A stretch of DNA of 64,000 bases from Mycolicibacterium canariasense (GTDB lineage Bacteria; Actinomycetota; Actinomycetes; Mycobacteriales; Mycobacteriaceae): contig NZ_LQOL01000042.1 in NCBI RefSeq assembly GCF_002101555.1, positions 186,001-250,000 on the forward strand, written 5' to 3'. The position numbers were made by a program, and so were the translations under genes. The stretch's first letter is position 1, and each line of letters opens with the position of its first letter. The notes below the pieces were generated by a model. The model saw only the letters and a program-made list of their open reading frames with translations. It was not told the DNA's origin and ran no database searches. Positions 1 through 8,476 of this stretch are shown piece after piece.

Positions 1-1
1 G

Positions 2-2275
2 GCGGTGTGCACCGTCGTGGTCACCATGGGCGTGGTCTTCCTGCTGTCGACGGTGACGACGATGTCGGTGTTCGTGACGTCGACCGTGTCGATGTTCGGT
101 ATCGCCCTGGCCGTCGACTACTCCCTGTTCATCCTCATGCGGTTCCGGGAGGAGCTGCGCGCCGGCCGTGATCCGGCCCAGGCCACCGACGCCGCGATGG
201 CCACCTCCGGGCTGGCCGTGGTGCTGTCCGGACTCACCGTGATCGCCTCGGTGACCGGCATCTACCTGATCAACACCCCGATCCTGCGGTCGATGGCCAC
301 CGGCGCCATCCTGGCGGTGGCCATCGCGGTGCTCACCTCGACCACCCTCACCCCCGCGGTGCTGGCCACCTTCGGCAGGGCCGCGGCGAAACGATCGGCG
401 CTGCTGCACTGGTCCCGCCGGCCGGTCACCACGCAGTCCCGGTTCTGGACCCGGTGGACGGGCTGGGTCATGCACCGGCCCTGGCTGTCGGCGCTGCTGG
501 CGTCGCTGCTGCTGCTCGCCATGGCCGCACCGGTGTTCGCGATGTCTCTGGGCAACAGCATGCTGCGCCAGTTCGACCCGAGTCACGAGATCCGCGGCGG
601 GGTGAACGCCGCGGCCGAGGCACTGGGGCCCGGCGCCCTCGGGCCGGTGCGGATCATGGTGAGCTTCCCGGACATCAAGGCCGACAGCCCGCAGGCGGCG
701 CCGGTGCTCGAATCGATCCGCACCAGGATCACCCAGGGCCCCGATGTGGCGTCGGTGTCGCCGCCGGCATTCGGCAAGGACGACCGCAGCGCGTTGTTCT
801 CGGCGGTGCTCTCTGTCGATCCGGAGGATCTCGCGGCGCGCAAGACGGTGGACTGGCTGCGCGCCGAACTGCCCAAACTGCAGACCGACGGCGCGCGGAT
901 CGACGTCGGTGGCCCCACCGCGCTGATCAAGGACTTCGACGACCGGGTCTCGGCCATGCAGCCGTGGGTCTTCCTGTTCGTCTGCGTCATCGCCTTCGTG
1001 ATGTTGCTGATCTCGATCCGGTCGGTGTTCCTGGCCTTCAAGGGCGTGCTGATGACGGTGCTGTCGGTGGCGGCGGCCTACGGCAGTCTGGTGGTGGTCT
1101 TCGAATGGGGCTGGCTGGAGGACCTCGGGTTCGCCCCGCTGGCATCCCTGGACAGCACCGTCCCACCACTGGTGCTGGCCATGACGTTCGGGCTGTCGAT
1201 GGATTACGAGATCTTTCTGCTCACCCGGATCCGGGAACGGTTCCTGCAGACCAACAACACCCGCGACGCGGTCGCCTACGGCGTGAGCACCAGCGCCCGC
1301 ACCATCACCAGCGCGGCCCTGATCATGATCGCGGTCTTCATCGGATTCGCGTTCGCGGGGATGCCGCTGGTCGCACAGATCGGCGTGGCCTGTGCGACGG
1401 CGATCGCGGTGGACGCCACCGTGGTCCGCCTGGTCCTGGTGCCGGCGCTGATGGCGATGTTCGACCAGTGGAACTGGTGGCTGCCGCGCTGGCTGGACCG
1501 CATCCTGCCCTCGGTGGACTTCGAGAAGCCGTTGCCCAAGATCGACATCGGCGACCTGGTGCTCATCCCCGACGACATCTCCGGTCTGGTCGCGCCCGGC
1601 GCCGACCTGCGGGTGGTGATGAAATCATCGGCCAAGCTCAAGACCCTTGCTCCGCAGTCGATCATCGTCGCCGACCCGCTGGTGTTCAGCGGTTGCCGGC
1701 CCCGTGTCACCCAGCTCGCCGACGCGACGGCCGGCGCACGCCGGTTCGCAGGGGTCGGTTCCAGCCGCGGCACCGCCAACGGCGTGACGCAGGCGGTGCG
1801 TAAGCCGGTGCATCCGATCACCATGTGGCGGGGCCGGCTCGCGGTGGCGCTGGACGCGCTGGACATCGCGGCGTCGGACCGGTCGGAGATGGAACGCAGC
1901 AGTCCGATGGAAACGACCAACGTCGCGCTACCCACCGGGGATCGGCTGCTGATCCCCACCGGGGCCGAGACGCTGCGGCTGGCGGGATACCTCATCATGA
2001 CCCGCAACCACACCCGCGATTACGCCGATCTGGCCGGGTGGGCCGAATCGATGGACACCCAGACCGCGGCTGCGGTCCTGACCGGGATGGACCGGTATTA
2101 CTGTGGAACACGCTCACGGTCGCAGTGGGTGGCTTCCCAACTGATCAGGCGGCTGGCCGACCCGCGCCCGGAGGACGACCCGGCCGAGGTGCTGACTTCG
2201 GCCGATACCGATTGGGCCACGGTCCGCAAGCGCTGCTTGTCCGTCGCCGTGGCGATGCTTGAGGAAACGAGGTGA
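2..2275 (+). CDS. mmpL11: MmpL family RND transporter, probable MmpL11, 5'-truncated by window edge
   Basis: Only the C-terminal ~757 residues are in the window; the frame is open to the first base. Two blocks of hydrophobic helices flank a large periplasmic domain, the RND pattern. The conserved MmpL transmembrane stretches are visible (AVDYSLFILMRFREEL near the start and TFGLSMDYEIFLLTRIRERF after the second loop). A soluble tail of about 260 residues follows the last helix. MmpL proteins export lipids across the inner membrane using the proton gradient. Assignment to MmpL11 rests on the neighbours: a 160-aa protein (Rv0201c-like), two divergent membrane proteins (Rv0200/Rv0199-like) and zmp1 follow, as in M. 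tuberculosis. MmpL11 is known to export mycolic-acid-containing lipids. The family call is firm; the paralogue number is inferred. Confidence 0.85.
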   Translation, partial: AVCTVVVTMGVVFLLSTVTTMSVFVTSTVSMFGIALAVDYSLFILMRFREELRAGRDPAQATDAAMATSGLAVVLSGLTVIASVTGIYLINTPILRSMATGAILAVAIAVLTSTTLTPAVLATFGRAAAKRSALLHWSRRPVTTQSRFWTRWTGWVMHRPWLSALLASLLLLAMAAPVFAMSLGNSMLRQFDPSHEIRGGVNAAAEALGPGALGPVRIMVSFPDIKADSPQAAPVLESIRTRITQGPDVASVSPPAFGKDDRSALFSAVLSVDPEDLAARKTVDWLRAELPKLQTDGARIDVGGPTALIKDFDDRVSAMQPWVFLFVCVIAFVMLLISIRSVFLAFKGVLMTVLSVAAAYGSLVVVFEWGWLEDLGFAPLASLDSTVPPLVLAMTFGLSMDYEIFLLTRIRERFLQTNNTRDAVAYGVSTSARTITSAALIMIAVFIGFAFAGMPLVAQIGVACATAIAVDATVVRLVLVPALMAMFDQWNWWLPRWLDRILPSVDFEKPLPKIDIGDLVLIPDDISGLVAPGADLRVVMKSSAKLKTLAPQSIIVADPLVFSGCRPRVTQLADATAGARRFAGVGSSRGTANGVTQAVRKPVHPITMWRGRLAVALDALDIAASDRSEMERSSPMETTNVALPTGDRLLIPTGAETLRLAGYLIMTRNHTRDYADLAGWAESMDTQTAAAVLTGMDRYYCGTRSRSQWVASQLIRRLADPRPEDDPAEVLTSADTDWATVRKRCLSVAVAMLEETR

Positions 2276-2754
2276 CGGTGGCCGCGAAGCCCGCGCAGAC
2301 CCCGGTGCCCTCCGGGGACCGGCCGGTCGAGTTCTGGCCGACCTCGGCGATCCGCGCGGCCCTGGACAACGACGACCTGTCGGTGTGGCAGCGCATCGCG
2401 ACCGCCATCAAGCGCGACCCGTTCGGCCGGACCGCCCGTCAGGTCGAAGAGGTGCTGGAAACCGCCCAGCCGTACGGTGTTTCAGCGGCGCTGGCGGAGG
2501 TGCTGGACAAGGCGCGGGCACATCTGGAGGCCACCGAGCGCGCCGAGGTGACCCACCACGTCCGGCTGCTGCTGGACCGCTCCGGACTGAAGTCGCACGA
2601 GTTCGCGTCCCGCGTCGGGGTGCCGCTGGACGAGTTCACCGGTTGGCTGGACGGCGCCGCCTGCCCGTCGGCGTCGATGATGGTCCGGATGCGGCGGCTG
2701 TCGGACCGGTTCGCCAAGATCCGCGCGCAACGGGACGCCGCTAACGGGCGTTGA
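2272..2754 (+). CDS. Conserved HTH-like protein coupled to MmpL11 (Rv0201c-like)
   Basis: 160 aa. The GTG start overlaps the mmpL stop codon (GTGA), so translation is probably coupled. No signal peptide or membrane segment. Residues about 90-150 (THHVRLLLDRSGLKSHEFASRVGVPLDEFTGWLDG...) resemble a Cro/XRE-type helix-turn-helix with a recognition-helix-like segment around SASMMVRMRRL. Length and position match Rv0201c next to MmpL11 in M. tuberculosis. The role is unknown: it could be a DNA-binding regulator or a cytosolic partner of the transporter. Its last 14 bases overlap, tail to tail, the 3' end of the next gene on the other strand. Confidence 0.8.
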   Translation: MTVAAKPAQTPVPSGDRPVEFWPTSAIRAALDNDDLSVWQRIATAIKRDPFGRTARQVEEVLETAQPYGVSAALAEVLDKARAHLEATERAEVTHHVRLLLDRSGLKSHEFASRVGVPLDEFTGWLDGAACPSASMMVRMRRLSDRFAKIRAQRDAANGR

Positions 2755-3430
2755 TCGGCGTCACGTCGGTCACCAGCCACTTGCCGCCCTCTTTGGCCAG
2801 CAGGATCCGCAGGGCCAGCACGGCCACGTCGGCCGGTTTGCCGGGTGCGTTCTGGGTGCCCCGCAACACCACGGCCACGCTGGCATCGGCCGGGCCGATG
2901 GCCTCCACCCCGGCCGAGATGGTCTGCGCCTGGCCCGAAACGTTGCGGCTCGTCAAATCCTTTGCCACGGCTGCGAATTCGGTTCGGTAGGATTCCGCCC
3001 GGTCCGGTGTCATCAGCGCGGTCGCCCGGTCGATGGAGGCATTCGGACTGCTGGGCGTGAACGTCGCCGATGCCTCGGCGACACTGCTGGCGATGCCGAC
3101 CACCTCGGCGCTGTCGTTGTGCAGGTCGCGCTCGGGCACCGTCCAACTGGTGTAGCCGACGATGACCGCCGCGCTCAGTGTCAGGGCCGCCCCGGCCGCG
3201 ACGGCCAGTCGCAGGCCGGGCCCGTCGTCGTCGGTGCCCAGCGTGACGCGGTCGCGCCGGAACAGCACCGCATTGACCACCACGCCCTCGACGATCAGCA
3301 CGCACAGCACCGAACACACCGAGACCCACCACGCCGGCCAGGCCAGTGCGGCACCGATGTACACCAGCGCGACGATCGCGGCCAACGGCGCCAGGATGTC
3401 GAAGAGCAGGACCCGCAGCCGGTTGCTCAT
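2741..3430 (-). CDS. Mce-associated-like membrane protein (Rv0200-like)
   Basis: 229 aa. Three hydrophobic segments in the first ~115 residues (about 10-30, 33-57 and 76-98) precede an extracytoplasmic domain of ~120 residues ending in KWLVTDVTPINAR. That ending is the fold signature shared by Mce-associated proteins (a NTF2/SnoaL-like C-terminal domain with a terminal strand near W-L-V-T). Its ATG overlaps the stop of the upstream gene (ATGA at 3427-3430), so the two form a coupled pair. In M. tuberculosis the equivalents, Rv0199 and Rv0200, also lie divergent from zmp1 and next to mmpL11. Function is not established; a role supporting MmpL11 or the cell envelope is inference. Confidence 0.8.
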   Translation of the reverse strand: MSNRLRVLLFDILAPLAAIVALVYIGAALAWPAWWVSVCSVLCVLIVEGVVVNAVLFRRDRVTLGTDDDGPGLRLAVAAGAALTLSAAVIVGYTSWTVPERDLHNDSAEVVGIASSVAEASATFTPSSPNASIDRATALMTPDRAESYRTEFAAVAKDLTSRNVSGQAQTISAGVEAIGPADASVAVVLRGTQNAPGKPADVAVLALRILLAKEGGKWLVTDVTPINAR

Positions 3431-4011
3431 CGGATCGTCTCCAGCCGCGAGATCAACAACTTGCCGTCCACATCGGAGACACCGAGGCGCAGATTCCAGC
3501 GCACCGTCTGCGGTTTGCCACCGGCGTTCTGGCTCACCGACGTCGCGACCACCAGGACGGTGTCGGTGCGGGATGCCACCGCCGCCAACTCGGGCTGATC
3601 GGCCGGCGGCTTGTCACCGTCGCCGGACCGGTGCCGCAGCGACTCCAGGGACACCGATTCCACCTGCCCCACGGTCTGTGCCTGCAGTTTGGCCACGATC
3701 TCCTTGAACGGCTCGACCGCCTGGTCGAACTCCACGTTGAGCTGCCCGACGGTGCCGTCGCGCAGCTTCTGCAGGTTGTCCGCGGCGTTGTCCTTGTTCA
3801 TGTTGACCAGCCCGCCGGTCCAGTCCGCTGCGGTCTGCAGCACGCGGGTGCGGTAGGCCAACTCGCCGGCCTCACCCCGGTGCCCCGACCAGATCATCGC
3901 GGCCAGCACTGCGGCGGCGACCGCCACGACGGCCAGCACCCCGGCGGCGATGCCGTAGCGGCTGAGGGCCGGCGCCGGCTCGGGTGGCTCTTCGGTGAGC
4001 GGATCTGGCAT
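3427..4011 (-). CDS. Mce-associated-like membrane protein (Rv0199-like)
   Basis: 194 aa from ATG at 4011. A longer in-frame reading exists upstream (ATG at 4074), but the protein from 4011 has the expected short cytosolic head, one transmembrane helix at residues ~20-44 and an extracytoplasmic domain. The domain resembles Mce-associated proteins: helical start (ELAYRTRVLQTAADWT), conserved NKDNAADNLQKLRDGTVGQL, and terminal strands ending LLISRLETIR. This architecture is a tethered NTF2-like domain, found beside Mce and MmpL systems. It is the first gene of a two-gene operon divergent from zmp1, whose start lies 88 bp away. Confidence 0.78.
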   Translation of the reverse strand: MPDPLTEEPPEPAPALSRYGIAAGVLAVVAVAAAVLAAMIWSGHRGEAGELAYRTRVLQTAADWTGGLVNMNKDNAADNLQKLRDGTVGQLNVEFDQAVEPFKEIVAKLQAQTVGQVESVSLESLRHRSGDGDKPPADQPELAAVASRTDTVLVVATSVSQNAGGKPQTVRWNLRLGVSDVDGKLLISRLETIR

Positions 4012-4099
4012 GGCCGTGAGGCTACCCGGCCCGTTGCTGGGGCCGACCCCGACGGTCTTTGCGGGACCGCTCATCCGGCCTTTCTGGCAGGATGCGAGA

Positions 4100-6202
4100 G
4101 TGACGACTACATCGAATTCCCGGGTCGCTGGGCTCTCACCCGCCGAAGACATCGCATCCGGTATCGACCTCAGCTTCGTCGACACCGCGGTACGTCCACA
4201 GGATGACCTGTTCGGCCATGTCAACGGACGCTGGTTGGCCGACTACGAGATTCCCGCCGACCGCGCCACCGACGGCGCTTTCCGCACCCTGGCCGACCGC
4301 GCCGAGGAGCAGGTGCGTGACCTGATCACCGAGGCGGCCGAGTCCGGCGGCACCGGCAGCACACAGCGCTCAGGCCCAACCGATGCGACCCGCATCCCAG
4401 GCCCAACCGATGCGACCCGCATCGGCGACCTCTACGCCAGCTTCATGGACACCGACACGGTGGCCCGGCGCGGGCTGGCCCCCCTGCTCGAGGAGTTGGC
4501 GGTCATCGATGCCGCCGCCGACGCGGACGCGCTCGCGGTGGTGCTGGCCGGATTGCAGCGCGCCGGTGTCAGCGGTGGCACCGGGGTCTACGTCGACACC
4601 GACTCCAAGGACTCCACGCGGTATCTGCTGCATCTGTCGCAGTCCGGGCTCGGGCTGCCCGACGAGTCCTACTACCGGGACCCGCAGCACGCCGCGATCC
4701 TGGCGGCGTATCCGGCGCACATCGCGCGGATGCTGACCCTGGTGTACGGGGAAGGTAGCGGGGGCGAGCGCAGCGACGGGGGAAGTAACGGGGGCGAGCG
4801 CAGCGACGGGCACGCCGACACCGCGGCCCGCATCGTGGCGCTGGAGACCAAACTGGCCGCCGCGCACTGGGATGTGGTGAAGCGCCGCGACGCGAACCTC
4901 ACCTACAACCTGCGGACCTTCGCCGAACTTCCCGCCGAGGCACCGGGATTCGACTGGTCGGGCTGGATGGGCGCGCTGGGCGCCGCACCGGCCCAGGTGG
5001 TGGTGCGCCAGCCCGATTTCCTGACCGCGTTCGCCGGGTTGTGGGCGAGCGAACCGCTGGAGGACTGGAAGGCCTGGCTGCGTTGGCGGGTCATCACCTC
5101 GCGCGCCTCGCTGCTGACCGATGACCTGGTGGCCGAGAACTTCGATTTCTACGGGCGCACCCTCTCGGGCACCGAGGCCATCCGCGACCGGTGGAAGCGC
5201 GGCGTGGCCCTGGTGGAGAACCTGATGGGTGACGCCGTCGGAAAGCTGTACGTGCGCAAGCACTTTCCCCCGGCCGCCAAGGCACGGATGGACGAATTGG
5301 TGGCCAACCTGCGGGAGGCCTACCGGGTCAGCATCACCAACCTGGACTGGATGACCCCGGAAACCCGGCAGCGCGCCCTGGCCAAGCTGGACAAGTTCAC
5401 CCCGAAGATCGGCTACCCGGCCCGCTGGCGCGACTACTCGGCGCTGGTGATCGACCGCGCCGACCTGTACGGGAACTACCAGCGTGGCTACGCCGTCGAA
5501 TACGACCGCGAACTGGCCAAGCTGGGTGCTCCGGTGGACCGCGACGAATGGTTCATGACCCCGCAGACGGTGAATGCCTACTACAACCCGGGCATGAACG
5601 AGATCGTCTTCCCGGCGGCCATCCTGCAGCCGCCGTTCTTCGACGCCGAGGCCGACGACGCCGCCAACTACGGCGGGATCGGCGCGGTCATCGGGCACGA
5701 GATCGGGCACGGTTTCGACGATCAGGGCGCCAAGTACGACGGTGACGGCAACCTGGTGGACTGGTGGACCGACGCGGACCGGGCCGAATTCGGGCTGCGC
5801 ACAAAGGCTTTGATCGAGCAGTACGAGGCGTTGACGCCGCGCGGACTGGATCCGAGCCATCATGTCAACGGGGCATTCACCGTCGGCGAGAACATCGGCG
5901 ATCTGGGCGGGTTGTCCATCGCGCTGCTGGCGTATCAGCTGTCGCTCAAAGGTGCAGAGGCCCCGGTGATCGACGGCCTGACCGGGGTGCAGCGGGTGCT
6001 GTTCGGCTGGGCGCAGGTATGGCGCACGAAATCCCGTGCGGCCGAGGCGATCCGCCGGCTGGCCGTCGACCCGCACTCACCGCCGGAGTTCCGCTGCAAC
6101 GGCGTGGTGCGCAATATCGACGCGTTCTACGACGCGTTCGAGGTGGACGAGTCCGACGAGCTGTACCTGGATCCGGAGCGACGCGTGCGCATCTGGAACT
6201 AG
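4100..6202 (+). CDS. zmp1: M13-family zinc metalloprotease, Zmp1
   Basis: 700 aa from GTG at 4100; an in-frame ATG at 3995 would add a non-conserved leader overlapping the divergent gene. The neprilysin/M13 hallmarks are present: NAYYNPG substrate-binding motif, zinc site HEIGH (residues 533-537), ENIGD (597-601, third zinc ligand E597) and the C-terminal CNGVVRNIDAFYDAF...RRVRIWN. There is no clear signal peptide, as in M. tuberculosis Zmp1 (Rv0198c, about 663 aa). That enzyme is reported to act on host inflammasome pathways and host adaptation. The extra length here is largely two in-frame repeat insertions in the N-terminal half (see repeats). The catalytic domain looks intact. Confidence 0.93.
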   Translation: MTTTSNSRVAGLSPAEDIASGIDLSFVDTAVRPQDDLFGHVNGRWLADYEIPADRATDGAFRTLADRAEEQVRDLITEAAESGGTGSTQRSGPTDATRIPGPTDATRIGDLYASFMDTDTVARRGLAPLLEELAVIDAAADADALAVVLAGLQRAGVSGGTGVYVDTDSKDSTRYLLHLSQSGLGLPDESYYRDPQHAAILAAYPAHIARMLTLVYGEGSGGERSDGGSNGGERSDGHADTAARIVALETKLAAAHWDVVKRRDANLTYNLRTFAELPAEAPGFDWSGWMGALGAAPAQVVVRQPDFLTAFAGLWASEPLEDWKAWLRWRVITSRASLLTDDLVAENFDFYGRTLSGTEAIRDRWKRGVALVENLMGDAVGKLYVRKHFPPAAKARMDELVANLREAYRVSITNLDWMTPETRQRALAKLDKFTPKIGYPARWRDYSALVIDRADLYGNYQRGYAVEYDRELAKLGAPVDRDEWFMTPQTVNAYYNPGMNEIVFPAAILQPPFFDAEADDAANYGGIGAVIGHEIGHGFDDQGAKYDGDGNLVDWWTDADRAEFGLRTKALIEQYEALTPRGLDPSHHVNGAFTVGENIGDLGGLSIALLAYQLSLKGAEAPVIDGLTGVQRVLFGWAQVWRTKSRAAEAIRRLAVDPHSPPEFRCNGVVRNIDAFYDAFEVDESDELYLDPERRVRIWN
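4372..4425 (+). repeat. 27-bp tandem duplication inside zmp1
   Basis: Two adjacent copies of a 27-bp unit starting AGGCCCAACCGATGCG (4372-4398 and 4399-4425), differing only in the last two bases. In frame, each copy encodes GPTDATRI plus one residue. It sits in the N-terminal helical domain, just before the conserved IGDLYASFMD segment, and lengthens a loop without disturbing the frame. Confidence 0.9.
4751..4810 (+). repeat. 30-bp tandem repeat (GGGGCGAGCGCAGCGACGGG core) inside zmp1
   Basis: Two copies of a 30-bp unit (4751-4780, 4781-4810) with a perfectly shared 20-bp core, GGGGCGAGCGCAGCGACGGG. In frame they encode GGERSDG twice, a glycine/serine-rich hydrophilic insert. The core resembles short dispersed repeats I remember from environmental mycobacterial genomes, so this may be a mobile-type element captured within a coding region. 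Confidence 0.85.
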
Positions 6203-6221
6203 TTCATCCTGCCCACGGAAA

Positions 6222-6262
6222 CAGACTCCCCGCCGTTCCGCACCGGAACCGCGGGGAGTCTG
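6222..6262. terminator. Bidirectional terminator between zmp1 and ldt
   Basis: Long inverted repeat between convergent genes: outer 12-bp arms CAGACTCCCCGC / GCGGGGAGTCTG (6222-6233, 6251-6262) and inner 6-bp arms GTTCCG / CGGAAC with a CAC loop. No T-tract follows, which is usual for mycobacterial terminators. Confidence 0.85.
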
Positions 6263-6273
6263 GGTGTCTGGGG

Positions 6274-7332
6274 CTAGAACATCTGCCAGTCCGACGCCCC
6301 GTCAGGCGCGTTGTAGGTGCCCTTGGAGTTCTTCACCACCACGGCGTCACCGCTGCCGAAATTGTCGTAGAACCACTGGGCGTTCGCCGGGCTGAGGTTG
6401 ATGCAGCCGTGGCTGACGTTGCGCTTGCCCTGGTCGCCCACCGACCACGGCGCACTGTGCACGAAGATGCCGCTGTTGTCGATGCGCACGGCGTCCTGCA
6501 CCTTGAGCTTGTAGCCCTCGGCGGAATCCACCGGTACCCCGTAGGTGGACGAGTCCATGACGATGTCCGGGAACTTCTCCAGCACGTAGTAGGTGCCGTT
6601 CTTGGTCTCGTGCTTGCCGTCGGGCCGGCCCATCGACACCGGGAAGGTCTTCTCCACCTTGCCGTTGCGGGTCACCGTCATGGTGTGGGTGGCGTCGTCG
6701 ACGGTCGCGATCAGCTGCTCGGGCACCCGGAAGCTGGACTTGGTGCCCCCGGCGTCGATGTTGACGACGGTGCCGGCCGGCCAGAACGCCAGCGGACGCC
6801 AGCGCAGCTGGGTGTCGGTGGTCCAGTAGAAGCGACCGGGTACCGGCGGCACGGACGAGATGTGCACCGCGTCCTGGGCCAGCTGCCGGTTGGCGATCGG
6901 CCGCGCGAAGTTGATGTAGATCGGCTTGGCGGCGCCGGCGATCGCCCCGTTGGTCGGGTTGAATGTCGGCGGCGCGAACACCGGTTCCCCGGTGTACGGC
7001 AGCGGGTTCTGCCCGGCCGGGGTGCCCTCGGGGATGACCGCCGGCGGGGCGAACGGGTTGAACGGCGCCGGCGGCGGGGCAGCCAGCGGATCGGCCGGCG
7101 GCGGAGCCAGCGGATCACCGGGTGGCGGTGGCGGCGGCGCAAACGGATCCGGCGGCGGCGGGAAGGCGAACGGGTCCGGCGGCGGCGCCGGCGCGGGGGG
7201 CGCGTCGATGACACCCGGATCGGGGGCGACCTCGGGATCGGCCCAGGCAGTCGGGCTGCCGATCGTCCATCCGGCGACCACTCCGGCCGCGAGAATCGCG
7301 CTGGCGAGTCTGCGTCTCGTCCGCTGCGACAT
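6274..7332 (-). CDS. L,D-transpeptidase with proline-rich linker (Rv0192-like)
   Basis: 352 aa. A signal peptide (residues 1-32, cut near TAWADP) is followed by a very proline-rich spacer (~35-110), an Ig-like domain (~120-200) and a C-terminal YkuD catalytic domain. The active-site motif is SHGCINLS with catalytic Cys310; the upstream conserved HSAPW is also present. These enzymes make 3-3 cross-links in peptidoglycan or attach partners to it outside the membrane. The position between zmp1 and ricR matches Rv0192 in M. tuberculosis. The long PPPDPFA(F/P)PPP spacer may let the enzyme reach across the wall. It is convergent with zmp1 across a strong hairpin. Confidence 0.9.
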   Translation of the reverse strand: MSQRTRRRLASAILAAGVVAGWTIGSPTAWADPEVAPDPGVIDAPPAPAPPPDPFAFPPPPDPFAPPPPPPGDPLAPPPADPLAAPPPAPFNPFAPPAVIPEGTPAGQNPLPYTGEPVFAPPTFNPTNGAIAGAAKPIYINFARPIANRQLAQDAVHISSVPPVPGRFYWTTDTQLRWRPLAFWPAGTVVNIDAGGTKSSFRVPEQLIATVDDATHTMTVTRNGKVEKTFPVSMGRPDGKHETKNGTYYVLEKFPDIVMDSSTYGVPVDSAEGYKLKVQDAVRIDNSGIFVHSAPWSVGDQGKRNVSHGCINLSPANAQWFYDNFGSGDAVVVKNSKGTYNAPDGASDWQMF

Positions 7333-7517
7333 GCGTCACCTCCAGTACATTTCTGCTGTCCAGTCTGGCACAGCGGCGAGCCCCCATTAACCCTGGCGAG
7401 GCCGGGCAGACCCCTCATCGCCACCCAGCCGACGCCACTGACCTGGGTGTTTGATCGTGGCCGCGGCTCGCGGCGTTACACGCTGTGATGTTTGCAGCGG
7501 TCGGCGGCGGCGCCGAT

Positions 7518-7820
7518 TCAGGACCGGACCAGCCGGGCGATGGCCGCCGACGCCTCGGCCAGCTTGGCGTCGGCCTCCTGGCCACCCTCGGCCACCGCCT
7601 GGGTGACGCAGTGGCCCAGATGCTCGTCCAGCAGGCCGAGCGCCACGGACTGTAGGGCGCTGTTCACGGCGCTGATCTGGGTGAGGATGTCGATGCAGTA
7701 CTTGTCGTCCTCGATCATCCTGGCGATACCCCGGACCTGGCCTTCGATGCGCCGCAGCCGTTTGGCGTAGTTGTCCTTCTGCGACGAATAGCCGTGCTCG
7801 ACGGCGTTCGAATCGTCCAT
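7518..7820 (-). CDS. ricR: CsoR-family copper-sensing repressor RicR
   Basis: 100 aa, all-helical CsoR/RcnR family. The copper-binding triad is conserved: Cys42, His67 and Cys71, with the same 25- and 4-residue spacing as Cys36/His61/Cys65 of M. tuberculosis CsoR. In M. tuberculosis, RicR (Rv0190) holds down a copper-response regulon and is released by Cu(I). Here the gene follows a DUF305 lipoprotein gene by 3 bp, so they probably share a promoter. A TACCCC-N3-GGGGTA palindrome upstream of that operon suggests autoregulation. The neighbours ilvD and ldt match the Rv0189-Rv0192 order, supporting RicR over CsoR proper. Confidence 0.88.
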   Translation of the reverse strand: MDDSNAVEHGYSSQKDNYAKRLRRIEGQVRGIARMIEDDKYCIDILTQISAVNSALQSVALGLLDEHLGHCVTQAVAEGGQEADAKLAEASAAIARLVRS

Positions 7821-7823
7821 TCC

Positions 7824-8396
7824 TCACCCCACCATCTGCTGCATCTGTTGCAGCTGCGCCTGACGCGTGTTCAGGATCGATTTCGCCAGCGTTTGCGCGT
7901 CGATATTGCGCCCACCGCTGATCTCCGCCTCGGCCAGGCCGATCACGCCGCGGTGCAAGCCGATCATCGACTGCAACCACAGTGTGTCGAACTCCGGTCC
8001 CCGCAGCGACTCCAGCCGGCTCAGGGTGGCCGGGTCCAGTGCACCGGGCGTCGCGGCACTCGGCGCGGCCGGCGGGCCCGACCCGTCGCTCCACTGCACC
8101 ATCAGCGCCTTGATGGTGTCGCTCTCGCCCCGCTGCCCGGTGGCGATGGTGTCGGCCAGGGTGACCAGTTCCGGGTCGGCCGCGCGCTCCTTGGCCAGCC
8201 CGGCCAGCCCGGTGGCCTGCTGCTGGAGTTGCAGCAGCGCCGCACCGAATGCGGTGTCCTGCGCACTGTTGCCCGCGGGCGCGTCGGTGATCACCGCAGC
8301 CGTGCTGGACGGTGTCTGCACCGGCCCGGTTCGGTCGGAGCAACCCGCCGACAGCAGCACGCCCCCGAGCAGGGCTACCGAGACCAGAACACGCAC
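7824..8396 (-). CDS. DUF305-family lipoprotein, first gene of ricR operon
   Basis: 190 aa from GTG at 8396; upstream in-frame codons do not encode a signal sequence, whereas this start gives a basic n-region, a hydrophobic core and the lipobox LSAGC. The mature part is helical and has the DUF305 signature around SMIGLHRGVIGLAEAEI and a Gln/Met-rich end (RQAQLQQMQQMVG). DUF305 proteins are often encoded with copper-handling genes. Sitting 3 bp upstream of ricR and behind a CsoR-type palindrome, it is probably a copper-responsive extracytoplasmic protein. Metal binding has not been shown for this protein. Confidence 0.82.
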   Translation of the reverse strand: MRVLVSVALLGGVLLSAGCSDRTGPVQTPSSTAAVITDAPAGNSAQDTAFGAALLQLQQQATGLAGLAKERAADPELVTLADTIATGQRGESDTIKALMVQWSDGSGPPAAPSAATPGALDPATLSRLESLRGPEFDTLWLQSMIGLHRGVIGLAEAEISGGRNIDAQTLAKSILNTRQAQLQQMQQMVG

Positions 8397-8413
8397 TCCA
8401 CCAGCGTACCGGG

Positions 8414-8428
8414 TACCCCTGCGGGGTA
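8414..8428. promoter_or_regulatory. Candidate RicR/CsoR-type operator
   Basis: Perfect palindrome TACCCC-TGC-GGGGTA, 18 bp upstream of the lipoprotein-ricR operon start and 48 bp upstream of the divergent ilvD start. CsoR-family operators are GC-rich with TACCC/GGGTA half-sites, so autoregulation by RicR is the natural reading. Confidence 0.65.
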
Positions 8429-8476
8429 TGTGATGATGGTTTGGGCCGGTAACGACCCCGAAGGCATACTTACGCA

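Noticed and set aside
454..1803. 449-codon frame inside mmpL11
   Set aside because: Composition (Arg/Gly/Ala-rich) and lack of motifs mark it as a shadow of the transporter gene.
8414..8428. Attenuator or riboswitch for ilvD
   Set aside because: The palindrome is short and GC-rich like CsoR-family operators and there is no leader peptide with Ile/Val/Leu codons before ilvD.
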